Part shown: piece by piece, positions 36,997 through 51,485 of the stretch
How the letters are laid out: every line of letters starts with the position of its first letter
Position numbering within the stretch: the stretch's first letter is position 1
Source of the DNA: Albifimbria verrucaria
Taxonomy: Eukaryota > Ascomycota > Sordariomycetes > Hypocreales > Stachybotryaceae
Assembly: GCA_020081605.1 (NCBI GenBank)
Contig: JAHREC010000011.1
Coordinates: 3,038,001 to 3,102,000 of the forward strand
Direction: 5' to 3'
DNA length: 64,000 nucleotides
Notes under the pieces: generated by a model
Told to the model about the DNA's origin: nothing
The model's database searches: none
What the model saw: the letters and a program-made list of their open reading frames with translations, nothing else
Program-made: the position numbers and the translations under genes

Positions 36997-39662
36997 TTAT
37001 AATAATAATAAATTAAATATAATATAATTAAATTAAAAAGCTTACTTAAATTTATTCTTATATACTATATTCTTATAAATATAAATATTATTCAATATAT
37101 TATAATAACTATAAATTACTTTATATATAATAGTATTATAAATTTAATTTATAAGGATTTCTTTTATATTCAGATTAAATAGCTATATATAACATTATTT
37201 AAAATAAATAACTTTATTATTACTATTTTAATCTTAAAATATAAATAAATTTAAAGTAATAAACCTTTAATAAATATTCTATTAAAAGCAAATAAAACTA
37301 TAGTTTTTATAGAAAGGTTATATAACTTATTAAAGAATAATTATATTTAATTTATTATAAATAATTATACTTTTATATAAAAATATAATAATTTTACTAT
37401 TAATCATTATATATTTGAGGTATAAATATAAGAATGAAGCTAATTATTAAAAATTATATTTTTAATTTAAATTCAATAATGAAAGATTTTAAGATAATAT
37501 AATTAAATACTAATAATAAATTTAATAAGTTTAATTATATTATATAGATACTATATATTATAATTAATTAAAAGATAAAAATAAGGAAACTTATAAATTA
37601 AATCATTATTTAAGCTTTAGCTATAATCAATACATTAATCCTTAAATATATTATATAATTTAATTATTTAAGTATTAAATAAAATTGAAATATAATACAT
37701 ATTATAAGAATTAAACAATGACTATATTATAAAATATACTATTTAAAGTATTCTATAGTTTCTCATAACTTTCAATATTTAATATAAAATAAAATAAAAT
37801 ATATTTATATAAATAATATAAATAATATATTAGAGTTTATATAAATATTATTAATCTTTTAGATAAAAGAAAATCTTTTCTAGCTATATATATAAGTAAT
37901 AGCTATTATAAGGGTTAAATAGATTAATAGGATCTATTAAATAAATATATTAATATATTTATAAATAATCTTTTATAATATATTACTAAAGTTATATAAA
38001 AATAGTATAATCTGTAGTATATAATAGCTTTTAATTATTAATACAAATTAATGAATTAATATAATTAAATTTATTAGTTATTTTTATTTTTTATTATTTA
38101 ACTTATAATATATTTAATAAATAAAGAATAAATAAACTACTTTATATATATTAATAATATTATTTATAATTAATCATTATTAATTATTAAATATAATCTT
38201 ATAATATTAGTAAATAAAATAAGAGATATAATATAATATATTATAATTTAAGAATATTATAATTACTATGTAATATATTAATAATAAGATTATTAGTATA
38301 TTATAGATTTAATTAATTAAATAAAATAATATTGAATAATATTAATATTAATTAAAATATTTATATTTTCAATAATATAATAATAAAGTTATTACTAATA
38401 AGTATAATATTATTATTATATATACTTATAATAAAATTATAATATATAATAATATATAAACTAAAATATATTAAGCTTATAGTAATAGTTTTAAGAAAGT
38501 ATGTAATATAAAAATGATTTATAGCTAGATTATTTAAGGCTATATAAAGCCTTTAATAAGTTTAATGTATTAACTTCATAAATAAAATTAATATTTGTAA
38601 AAATGAAATGTTAATATTTATTTAATATAAAATCTAATTATAAAGTATAATAATATAAAGAATAATCTTGAATAATTTATATTAAATTAAAGTATTATAT
38701 ATTATATTATTTTTAAGATTATATGTTTATATGAAAAATATAAAGAATAAAATAAATATTATATCAAATTAATTTATTTGATATATTATACATGTAAGTA
38801 AATGTTTAATATAATAATAAGTAAAGTATATTTATAAATAAGGATAATTTAAAGTATATACTTCTAATAATAAAAGTAAAAGATTTAATATTAATTATTA
38901 TCCTCTAATATATTAATTTATTAGATTAAAAAGCTAATTTTAATATCCTAGGAGTATGATTACTAATAATATTAATAAATAATAAATATTTAGTTTATAT
39001 TCATAATGAAATATAATAATGATATATTAAATAATATAATTAATATATTATATAACGTTTAATTATAAATATATAGAATTTTATATAAATAATTAAAGCC
39101 TTTATAAGTTAGAATAGGTAATAAATGAAAAGAGTATATATAATAATATTGTTATTTATATTTTAAAATAAAACTAATAAGCTTTGAATAATTAAAAAAA
39201 TTTAAATAACTTTATTATAATTAATGTATTAATATAAGAATACTGAATAATATTAATAGTAATAATAAGAAGAATAATATTAATTAATTAAATGTTTTTA
39301 ATATTTTAATAAGTTTTTTAAATATAATATTAATTAATTATATAGTATGAAAATAATATTTATATATATACATTTTATTTAATAAATTATTGAGTTTATA
39401 GTAATATAAAGAAGAATATTTATAATTTATTAATTTAAAGTATTTGATTTTGATTTTTTTAATAAATTTAAAAATATTTATAATGTAAAAAGATTTATTC
39501 ATTATTTTAAATTATGTTTATATTAGAGAGGTATATTTACTAAGAATATAGAGAGTACTAAATTTCTATATAATAATATAACCTAGATAAAATATATGTT
39601 TTATAAGGAAAGAATAAAAATAATTAAAAACCCCTTTAATAATAATATATTCAATCTATTAG

Positions 39663-39701
<39 letters not shown>

Positions 39702-40738
39702 TATAGTTTAATTATATATTCTATAATAATAAATGTTGATACATATAAAATAAACCTAATTATATTAATTTTTAGATTTATTAAAAATAACATGTTGAAT
39801 ATAACATAATTATAAAACTATATTATAATTTATTTATATATATCTAAGAAAATAATAATAATTATATATAATATAAAATAAGTATGAGTTATAAATAATA
39901 AAAAGATTATAAAAGTTTAATATTTTAAAATATAAAAGTAATCTGTATAAGGAAATATATAATAGAGAAATTTAAATAATAATTTAATATATACTAAATA
40001 TATTAAACTTAAAAGATTATATTAATATTATTCAAAAGACTTAAAGAATATGATTTAATATATATATATTTCAATATTATTATTATTATTAAAATTAATA
40101 ATTCATAATTATATATTTATTGTTTAATTAATAACAATAGATAATAAGAATATAAGAATTCCATATTTATTCATTTTATCTTTTAATAATTTATTAGATT
40201 CTCTTTTAATATATACTTTTCTTTTAATAATATATTAATTTAAAATAATTAATATATATATAGTTTATGAATAATAAGTGATATTTATAATACTATATAT
40301 ATTTATTTATATTTAAAATATATAATATTTTATTATTATTAACTCTCATATTATAAACCATAAATATAATAAATATAATTATTAATTAAATAATTATAAT
40401 AGGTAAGAGTCTTAAATGTTTATATTCTACATTTATAAAATAATTAAGAGTTTTTTTAAATAAGTAATAAATAATTAAAATTTATTCTAAAAATATATAA
40501 ATACGTAAAATATTCTTTAAACTAATTTTGAAGAAAAAATAATATTAATAATTTTTATAAATTTATAATTGAAATCTTTATAATGTTATGTAAGTTTAAT
40601 TTAAATTTAATTAAGAATTACTATATTAAATAAATTATTATTCTTATTAAATTTTCTAAAAATAATTAATAAGTATATTTTAAGCTTAATATATTTATAA
40701 AATGAAAATAATCAGGCTAATAATATTAAAGTATATAA

Positions 40739-40771
<33 letters not shown>

Positions 40772-41295
40772 GCTTATTAATTAATAAATATAATAATTAT
40801 AATTTTTTATTTTTTATTATATATTTTAATAATAATGAATATATAGGTGATATAAGCAATAATATTTTATAGGTTAAGATATTAAAGTTTAATAATTAAA
40901 TATAATTTTTATCTAAAATAAAAATTATATATATTTTTAAATTTAAGTAAACTTAATAAATTTAAACTCAAATAGGAAAATATTAATTAATATAATAATA
41001 TTAATAAATAATAATAAATGCGAATAAATAAAAGATAATTGTTAACATTAAAATACAATAATAAAATTAATAATAAATAAATAGTATAATAATATAAAAT
41101 ACTTAATAATATCAAAATATAAATAATAAGAATATTAAGTTTAATAATAAGAATAAATAATATTTAGAATATATATATATTAAATATATTAATATATTTA
41201 ATATTAATATATTAATAGAAAATATATTTTAGAAATTAAAAAAAAATGATAATTATATAAAATTAATAAAGTAATAATATTAAGCTTAGAATTTA
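36997..41295. other. AT-rich interval with residual CpA/TpG, no identifiable feature
   Basis: Still very AT-rich, but TG and CA occur more often than in 12-22 kb (for example GAATGAAGC near 37,432 and ACATGTAAGTAAATG near 38,790). It may be a lower-copy sequence hit less by RIP, or decayed on a different path. No gene, RNA gene or domain fossil was recognised. An (AT)n run lies near 39,668-39,692 and an (ATT)n run at 40,742-40,771. Confidence 0.4.
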
Positions 41296-41510
41296 TTTAT
41301 TATAGTATTTATTATATAGAGAGAGTTGAATCGAGGCGGTATAAGATATATTTTAAGGTAGCTATATTAATATTATAAAATAAAATCTTTTAGGCTTAAC
41401 GCGTTATTTATAAGCCTCTAAGCTAACTTTAAAGAATTATTAATATTATAAAATGTATTTCATAAATTATTTAATTTATATTTTAGAATTAATTATTTTA
41501 ATTTTATAAT
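41296..41510 (+). repeat. LTR-like repeat family A, copy 6
   Basis: Same orientation as the 46.34 kb copy. It keeps GAGAGAGTTGAATCGAGGCG in place of GGGAGAGTCAGGCAGAGGC, and the AAGCCTCTAAGCTAACTTTA block. Part of the LTR-like family. Confidence 0.65.
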
Positions 41511-44500
41511 AATTAGTTTTTTCATAAAGAATATTTATATTTATAAATAGCTTTAGTTTTATAATATTTTATTAAAATGATATTATATTATTAATGTATT
41601 ATATCTAATATAATATTAATATATATAATATAATTTGATTTTAATAGTTTTTATTCTTAAATTTTATTCTTAAGGTATTGTATTATAATATTATTCTTAA
41701 ATCACTATTATATTATAAATATTTTATTTATATTTTCTAGGTTTTATAATAAGTAATAAGTTCTATAGCCTTAAGATATTATTATATAAATAATTGTATT
41801 AATTTTTATAGTTATAGCCTTTAGTATTAATTAATAATATTATTTTATAATTATATATTATTATTATTATATTTATATATATATATATATATTATTTCGA
41901 TATATGTTTTTCTTTATTTTACTTTATTATATTATTTTTTTATTCTTATATATATATTTCTTTATTATTATAAATATTATATTTAATTATTATATATTTT
42001 ATTTAAGGATTAAATTAATAAAAACTATATTTATTATAAAATATAATAATATAATAAAAAAATATAATATTATATTATATATTTATTTTTATTTTATGTT
42101 TAAAATATTATAAAATATTAATTTTATTCTTAATTTTTATTAAAAGGCTTGTTATTTTTTTAATAATTTCATTTATTATTAAATATACTATTATATTATT
42201 ATAATAATTAACTAATACTTTTTAAATAAATCTATATTATTAAAAAAATAAACGTTTAGCCTTTAATAATAATAAAAATTATATTAAATAATTAAAGAAA
42301 AAATATAATAATATTAATAGGAATATTTTTATTATATAGTTATTTAACCTTTATATTATATTCTTAGGTTTTTATTTTATTATTATTTATTTATAATTTT
42401 ATATATATTATATATATATATATATATTATTAAATAAAAGAAAAGCCTTAGATTATTATTTTAAAATTAAATATATTCTTAATAAGTGAATTATTAAATG
42501 AATATATAGTATTTATTATATGAAATATAATAATTTAAATATTTTTTAAGTTTCTTTTTAAAATTAATAATATTATTTATAAAAACTTTATATCTATATA
42601 AAACTATTTACATATTAACCTTAAAATCCTTCTTTATTTTACTTAATAAATATATAGAATTATTAAGAGTATAGTATATAATTAATATAATAATATATTA
42701 AGGCTTATTTATTTAAATAAAAAATAATAATAAATATTAATATTTATACTTAAAGCTTTTAATAAAATATATATTATTAAATAAATAATAAATATAATTT
42801 ATATATAATTTCTAGTTATATTAAAATAATATTTAATAAATAGCTTAGGTTTATAAGTTTATTATATATAAAAGCCTATTAATATATTATTAAGTTTATA
42901 TTTTAAGAAACTATTAAATTAAGTTAAATAGTTTTTTAGAATATATTAAAAATTTATAATTTAAACTTTTAATTATACTTAGTATATATTAAAATTATTT
43001 ATATTTAGTAAAATTAATATAAAGTTTAAATTAAAATTATATTATAATTAAATTAAATATTTTTATTATAAAATTAATTTTAATAATTTTTTAATAATTT
43101 TTAAATTTATATATTAATCTTTTATAAGCTTTTATAATTAAAATAATAATAATTTTAATATAAAAGTATTTTTATTATAATATTATAAATATTTTATAAT
43201 ATATATTTATAAATTAAAATTTTAAATTAAAATTAAATAATATTTAAATAAATTAAAAATAATATATAAAGTTTTTAAAGATAATATTATAGTAATTATA
43301 TATTTATTTTAATATAAAAATTAAAGAATAATTTTTTATTAAAAGATAATTTAATATATATAAAAATTATAAATTTATTAGATTTTTAAATTAATTATAC
43401 TTATAAATAAAAAAATCTTTATAATAATAATTAAAAAGCTTATTTTATTTAAAATATAAATTTAATAAATTATAAAAGATTTATTAAGAATATAAATAAA
43501 ATACAAGTTTTATATATATTATATATATAAAATTAATATAAGAATAAATTATATATATTATTCTTAATATATATAATTATTTTAAAAATATTAATAAACT
43601 TTATAATAATATTATTATAATATAATTTAAATTATTAAAATATAAGTTTTATTAAAAATTAATTAAATTTATTTAATATTATAAATATTATATTTTAAAA
43701 TATAGATATCATTATTATATATATATAATTTATTTAAAAAATAAAAATATTTATTTAATTATAAAAGATTTAATTTTTAAATAATATATTTTTATAAAAA
43801 AATATATAATTAATATAATATTTATTTTATAATAACTATAAAAAAATATTTATCTATTTAAAATATATTTATTTATTAATTTTAGTTTAAATATTTAAAT
43901 TTTTAAATTTAAAAGATTTAATAATTTATTAATCTTACTATAAATATATAATCTTAAAGCTTAAAGTATAATTAAATTAATATTAAATTTAATATTAAAT
44001 TCTTTAAAAAAATTTATTAAAATATTTAATTTTTAATTTTATAAATAATAGTTAAATTAATATTATATTAAGCTTTAATTATAATAATTTATATATTATT
44101 TTCAAGCTATTAATATTAAGCTTTGAATTTTTATAAATATAGCTTAAAATATAAAATCTTTTTTTATATATATTATAAGAATATAAAAGTCCTTATATAA
44201 AATATAATTATTAATTAATATATAGATATTAACTTAATATTTTAAATATATATTTAATATAATTATATTATATTATAAAAATATATTTAAATTATAATCT
44301 ATTTATTATATTTTAATCTATATAATCATAATTTAATATATTATAATAAATATATAATATTATATATATATATATATATATAATAAATTTAATTTATAGG
44401 AATTCTTTTAAGGTTAAATTAAATAATTATATATTTTATTATTTTAAATTTAAAATTTTATAATTATTATTTTAGCTTTAATAGAAAAAAAATTAAGAAA

Positions 44501-46079
44501 ATTAATATATTTTTCTATAAATATTATATTAAAGATAAATAAGAATATCTTTTTATATAAAACTTTAATTTATATTGTATAATATAAAATAAATATAATT
44601 AGTATTTTATAATTAATAAAGTTTTTATATATAAATATATTAATCTTATTTTAAGCTTTTAGTTTTTAAAATATAATTTTTAAAAATACATTAACTTAGA
44701 AAAATAATATTATTAATTAAAGTTAAATAATCTAACGCTTTAAAATAATATATATATATATTAATAGTATATTTCATAGTTTTAATTATATTATATAAAT
44801 ATTCTATATTATACTTATAATTATATTTTATTATATTTTTATTTTATTATTAAAATATAATAAATAAAAAAAAAGAATTATAATTAAATTAATAATCTAT
44901 TTTAGTATATTTTATATTATTTTTAAATAAAAATAAAAAAATTAAATTTATTAAATAAATTATAAATTAAGTTCTAATCATACTCAATATATTAAACCTT
45001 TAAAATATTTTAAGGATTAGATATTTAAATTTATAATAAAATTATAAAATAATAAAAATAATTATAATTAAAAAATAAATATAAATAAAATTGAATATTT
45101 AAATAATTTAATAATCTTTTATTATTATAAAATAATATAATTTATTTAATTTTATAATATTTATAGTTTATAATATAATATATAAAAAAGCCTTTTAAAA
45201 TTGATTTTATATAACTTTATAAATAAAATTATATAAATAATAAAATACTAAGCTAAATTAAAAAATAAATATTAATTTAAATTTATGTATATTTTATATT
45301 TAATATTATAGAACCTTTTTAAAAAAATTTTATATTTAAATAAAAGATTCTTTTTTATTATTATTATATATTATATACTTTAAATAATATATTTTATTAT
45401 ATATAATATATTTATAATCTTAAGCTATAATAGAAGATTATATAAAAAATAAAAATCTTAGCTTAGATAAATTAATTTATAATATAGCTTTAATTTATAT
45501 TTATATTAAATTCCTTATATTTAATATAATTTATAGTATAAGCTTTATAAAAAGAAAACTTTACTTATAATAATATATTAATATTAATAAGTATAGCTTT
45601 ATTTAAGAATATATTATACTATTAATATAAAACTATAATAAGCCTTTAAATAAGATTATTAATTTATAGTCTTTTAATATTATATAAAATAAATTTCTTA
45701 AGATAAGGTAGGATAATAACTATAATAATAATTATATTAATTATTAATATAAATAATAATTATTATATTAGCTATTAATATTTATTAAGGATAGAATAAT
45801 AAAGTATTTAATATAAATTTATATATTATATAATCTTAAAAGGCTTTTTATTTTTTTATTTTTATTTTTTTATAATCTTATTATTAAATAAATATACTTT
45901 TTATTTATAAATATAATAATTTTATATTATTTTTATTTTTATTTTTAAGTTATTAATTAATATATAAAATATTTTTAAATATTCTTTTTATATATTATTT
46001 ATTTATAAGTAAATAAATTTAATTTTATAATAATTTCTTATTAATTTTTATTATAATTTCTTCTTTTAATAATAATAAT
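41511..46079. other. AT-rich decayed repeat sequence, no gene
   Basis: Dense AT text with CTT/AAG remnants. Includes a segment near 43,430-43,850 resembling 36,180-36,600, and family B copy 2. A 69-codon open frame at 41,904-42,113 is only Ile/Tyr/Phe/Leu/Asn/Lys-rich AT translation and is not called. Confidence 0.45.
45330..45600 (+). repeat. Dispersed repeat family B, copy 2
   Basis: Matches 11,820-12,050 directly and 57,300-57,560 in inverted orientation (shared blocks AATCTTAAGCTATAA, AAAAATCTTAGCTTAGATAA, TATAGCTTTAATTTATATTT, and the AATATTAATAAGTATAGCTT end). The ~100 bp to its left (45,180-45,290) also match the ~100 bp left of the inverted copy. Confidence 0.6.
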
Positions 46080-49000
46080 AATATTATTATTATCTTTATA
46101 AATTTTTATTATTTTTATATTATATTAATTATATATATATTTTAAATATATTAATAGTTTATAAATATTTAATAACTTAATTTTTCTTTTTATTATTAAT
46201 ATATCTTTAAAAAAATATTTTATTCTTATTTTTATTTTAAATATATTCTTTTTTACTTCCTAAAAATAACTAAGAAAAACTAAAAAGCTAAGGCTCTTAA
46301 GGATAAAATAATATTTCTAAAATAATAAAAAATAAATTTAGCTTATTATTATAGCAATTGCCATGCAGGGAGAGTCAGGCAGAGGCAGTATAAGATATAT
46401 TCTAAGGTAGCTATGCCTATATTCTAAGACTAAAGCTTGCAGGCTCAGGGCTTTACCCGTAAGCCTTTAAGCTAACTCTAGGGATCGTGAATATTATATA
46501 ACCTGCTTTGTAGGTCATTTACCCTATGCTATAGGGTAGGTTACCTTAACCCTGTAATACTTATACTCTATATAATATATTTTATATATAGATAGCCTAA
46601 GGTATAAAACTTTATTAATTTATATTATAATTAATTATAAATTAAATATATATATTATAATATGAATTTATTTATTAGTTTTTAATAATTTTAATTATTA
46701 TTAATTTTATAGTATATATTTATATATATAAAATCTATATTATTATAAATCTTAAAAAAGATTATATTATATATAAAATTATTTTAATATTAATTTATAT
46801 TATAAACTTTTTATTATTATTTATAATATTATTTTACTTTTAATTAAGAAAATTTAAGCTTATTTAAAAAGAATAAATAATAAATATTTAGATTAAAAAT
46901 AATAAATATATAATATAAATTCATTAATATTATATTTTTAGAATAATAAATATATTTATCTTAAAAAATAATATATTTAGCTTTTAAGATTAATATTAAT
47001 TATTTTTTATTATTATATTTATATTAAATATAATAAATAATAATTATATAATTATATTATTATAGGCTTTTTTAGAAAGAGTATATAAATAAAATAAAAT
47101 TATAATTAAAATTAATAAAATTTTAAAGATTATTAAAAACTTAAAAAAATTAATTTAATTTTATTATAAATATAATATATCTATATTTTTAATATTATAA
47201 TTATTTAAATAAATTTTTAATTTTTAATTTTTTAAATATTCAAAATAAAGCTTTTTTTATTTATTATTTAAGTTTATTTTAATATTATTATATTTCTATT
47301 TTTTTTATATTTTTATATTTTTAATAATATTTTATAATTATAAGTTTTAGATTATTTAATTTAAAATAAATATATATTAAATATAATATTTATATATAAT
47401 TTATTTATAATAATAAAATTATAATTAAAATCTTTTATTATTATAAATTATTTTAAATAATTTTAAATAATTTATTTAAAATAATTTATAAATAATAAAT
47501 TTTATATTATTAAAATATAAAAGATTTTTATAAATTAAATATAATTTATAATATATTTATTATAATTTTATATATATATTTATAATATAAATAATAAATA
47601 TATTATATTTTTTATATTAATATTTAAATATTATTATTTTTAAGATTTTTTTAAAAAAAAAAATTCTTATAATTTACTTTTTTAATTCCTATATATATAA
47701 ATATAAGCTTATTATATTATTTTAAATTTTAATATAATTAAAAGCTTTAATACTTTAAGAATATATATATATATTAATTATAGTAATTATATATTAATAT
47801 TAATATAAATAAAATAATATTTCTTTATTAATATTTTTATTTTAATACTATAAATTTATATATATTTTTTAAAAAAGATTTTTATAATTTAATTTTAATT
47901 TTAATATATATAAAGCTTTTATTTTTTATTTTTTATTATTTTAAGATTTTAATAATTTTTATAATTATAATATATAAAAATAAAAACTTTTTAAAATTAT
48001 TATAATATTTAAAATTTATATTTTTTCTTTAAAATAAAAATTAAAAAATATTATCCTTAATATAATCTTAAAGGCTTTAATTAAAATTATATAATATATA
48101 TTAATTATAATTTAAAAATATTTTATTTATTATTTTATAAAAGTATAAATTAAATATATAATTTATTATTTTAAAAAATAAGCTTATAATAAATAAAGAT
48201 TTTATATATAATATATATATATAATTAATATAATAATTTTATATAATTATAATAAAATTAATAAATATAAATTATTAATAAATAAATTTAATAAAAATCT
48301 TTATAATATATATTTTTTATTTTAGCTTTTTATATAATTATATATTTAAATATTTATATAACTTTTATTAATTTAATTATAATAAAATAAAACTATATTT
48401 CTTTTATATTTATTTTATACTTATAAATAAAATAAATAAGAATATTTTTATTAACTTTAAAAATAAATTTTATTAATCCAATTTAAGTTTTATAGTATAA
48501 TTAAACTTAATTTTAATTAAAATATTATTATTTTTATATTATATTTAATCTTAATAATATTTATAATATTTATATAATTAATAATTATAATAATTCATAT
48601 ATTCTTAAAATTTAATATATATTTTTATTTATAATATTTATAATATTAAATAAGGTTAATTAAATTCTTATATAATTTATATTTTAATAATTAAAATTAT
48701 ATTATAATATTATAAATATTTTTTAAAATAATTATATTTATTAAAAATATTCTATATAATCTATTATTATTTTAATTTTATATTTATAATATATATAGAA
48801 TCTTTATTTTATTTATTTTTTTAGTAAACCTTTTAAGGTTTATTAAATATATATTTTAAATAAAATTTATTTTTTTAATATTATTATAAAAATCTTCTTA
48901 TTTATAATTTTATTTAATTAAAAAGCTTTATAAATTAATATTTTATTTTTTATATATTTAAATATATTTTATTAAAAAATTCCTATTTATTTTTAATTTA

Positions 49001-49800
49001 AATATATATATATAATTATTATTATATTATTTTTAAAGGCTTTATTTATTATTTTAAGATATTTAAATATAATTAAATATTTATTTAAAATTTAAGTTTA
49101 TAAATATTTATTATAAAAGTTTTATAATATTATATTGAAAATACTTTTATATTTAAGGTATTATTATTTTAATTATAAAAATCCTATAAAAATAATATAT
49201 AATTATAAAATTTAATAAAAAAGATTATTAAAAATAAATTTAAAATTAAAAATTTAATTTAATTATAATATAATTTAAGAAAAAGTTTTATATTAAATAT
49301 ATAAAATAATAATAGGTTTAATATATTCTTAATATAATTATAAATTTAGAATATATAATTATTTTAATATATTTTAAAAAACTATTTAAATTTATTTAAT
49401 AATTTTTTATAATATAAACTTAATAATATATCTAAAGGCTTTAATATATAATAAATTTCTAAAATTAAGCTTTTTATTGAATTCTATTTTAATCTAATTA
49501 TAGATTATTTATATATTATATTTATTATTTATTTAATAATATATATATTATTAAAGGTTTTAATTATTATTATTAATATTTATTAATATTTTCTTTATTT
49601 ATATAAATAAGCTTTAATAGATTATTATATTTATTATACATTATATTTTTAATAGTTTTATATATTTACTATATAAAATAAAAATGAATTTTTAGATTAA
49701 TAAATAAATACCTTTATATAAATATAAAGTATTTTTGATTTTATAATAATTATTATATAAAATATTAATATAAATATAATAATTATATAAAATTAAATTA
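46080..49800 (-). mobile_element. Tad1-like LINE, RIP-degraded copy 2
   Basis: Direct repeat of 19,980-22,330 (to 46,080-48,610) and of 26,970-28,000 (to 48,720-49,730), continuous here while split in copy 1. Identity is assigned through the RT fossil of copy 1 at 22.4-22.8 kb. The corresponding RT start is not preserved in readable form here. It is interrupted by LTR-like copy 7. Confidence 0.55.
46343..46560 (+). repeat. LTR-like repeat family A, copy 7 (best preserved), inserted in LINE copy 2
   Basis: The GC-richest island of the AT region: GCCATGCAGGGAGAGTCAGG, CTAAGACTAAAGCTTGCAGG, GTAAGCCTTTAAGCTAACTC, and a hairpin TACCCTATGCTATAGGGTA. The equivalent position of LINE copy 1 (near 20,230-20,255) lacks it, so it is a discrete insertion. 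Boundaries TTATTATAGC...CCCTGTAATA could be RIP-altered TGTTA...TAACA LTR ends. Probably a solo LTR; a small non-autonomous element is the alternative. Confidence 0.75.
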
Positions 49801-51249
49801 TAATAAATAATAAATTAATTAATAATAAAATTCTTATTATAAATATAAAATATATATTATTTTATTAATAATTATAAAAAGCTTTAATAATAATAAAACC
49901 TTAGTTACTTTATTTAAAGTTTATATTATTTTTCTTATATAATAAGAACTTTAATTTGAATTAATTTTATATTTAATTCTTTCTTAAAATATTTATATAT
50001 TATATTTCTGATAATATTAAAAAACTCTAAAAGTTTATTAAATAATATAAACTTTATAAAACTAAAAGCTTATTTTATTATTTAATATAATTAATAAAAG
50101 AATAAAAATAATAAAAGAAATAAATTATTATTATAAAAAAATTAAATATAAAAAGAATTAAATTAATTTATAAAAGATTTTATAGAATCTAAAATAAAAT
50201 ATAATATAATTCTTATATTATTATTATTAATTATATTTAATATATCATTTATAGTAAAAATAATTTTTTTAAAATTAGATTATAATATATTTTATAATAA
50301 AATATATATAAAATATATATAAAGATATTATAAATATATTAATATATAATAATTCTTATAAATAATTATAATAATATTAAGATTATAATTAAAAACTTAC
50401 CCTAGACCTGCTATAATCTTAATATTTATATATTATTTTTATAATTAATAAGGCTAAAGATTTCATTCCTAGCTTATTATTATTATTTATAGATATTTAA
50501 AGAATCCCTATATTAGTACTATTTGTTTTAAATAACTATAATTAATTAAAGAATTACTTAAGATTCGAAATATAATATATTACTTTTTACTATATTATTA
50601 TTTAAAATAATTTAATATTATTTATTTCCCTTAATATTAACTATTTATATAGCTATTTAATAATAAGCTTTTTTAAGAATAAATTAACTAATATATAAAT
50701 TAAATTTTTATTATCTTTATAAACAATAAAATCTTTATTATTTAAGATTAATAAATAAAAATGTATTATTTATATATATAAAGTTATATATAATATTTCC
50801 TTAAGCATAAAATAAAGAAGATTTAATATCAAAATATAAATAATTTTTTTATAAATAATATTAATATTAAGCTTATATTTTTTTAATATATTTTTATATA
50901 TAGTTTATTGTTATTTAATATATAAATATAATATAGCTTAATTTTTATTATAATTAATTAATAAAAATACTAATATTATAAAGAATAATAATATTATAAA
51001 GAGTAATAATATATATTATAAGGAATAATAATATTATAATTAATATATTTTAAATGTTTTTTATTCTTTTAAGAATCTTTAAAGCTTAAATATATTTAAA
51101 GTGAATAGGATTATACTATAATAAATATTTTTGAAAAAACTAAAGAATAAGCTTTTAATATAATTAAAGTTTAATATTATATATAATAAAAGCCATTCTT
51201 ATAAATTATTTAATCTTAATTTAATTATATTATTTAAATCTTATTTTAA
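49801..51249. other. AT-rich interval, no gene
   Basis: No readable domain. A short tandem motif, AATAATATTATAAAGAATAA-like with a ~20-22 bp period, occurs at about 50,960-51,035. Confidence 0.45.
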
Positions 51250-51485
51250 TATAAAAATATATAATAAAATATAAAAATACATTTATTATTTTAATATGAA
51301 AAATGAATAATAAAATATAAAAAATAGATTTATTATTTCAATATGAAAAATATATAATAAAATATAAAAAATAGATTTAATATTTTAATATAAAAAATAA
51401 ATAATAATTTATAAAAATAGATTTATTATTTTAATATTAAAAATAAATAATAAAATATAAAAATAGATTTATTATTTTAATAGAA
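51250..51485. repeat. ~47-bp tandem repeat, about five units
   Basis: Units contain TAATAAAATATAAAAATAGA followed by TTTATTATTTTAATAT and differ by a few substitutions and indels. No coding content. Confidence 0.85.

Noticed and set aside
41904..42113. 69-codon open frame in the AT-rich region
   Set aside because: The product is almost only Ile, Tyr, Phe, Leu, Asn and Lys, as any open stretch of AT-only text gives. There is no domain, homologous context or neighbour gene.
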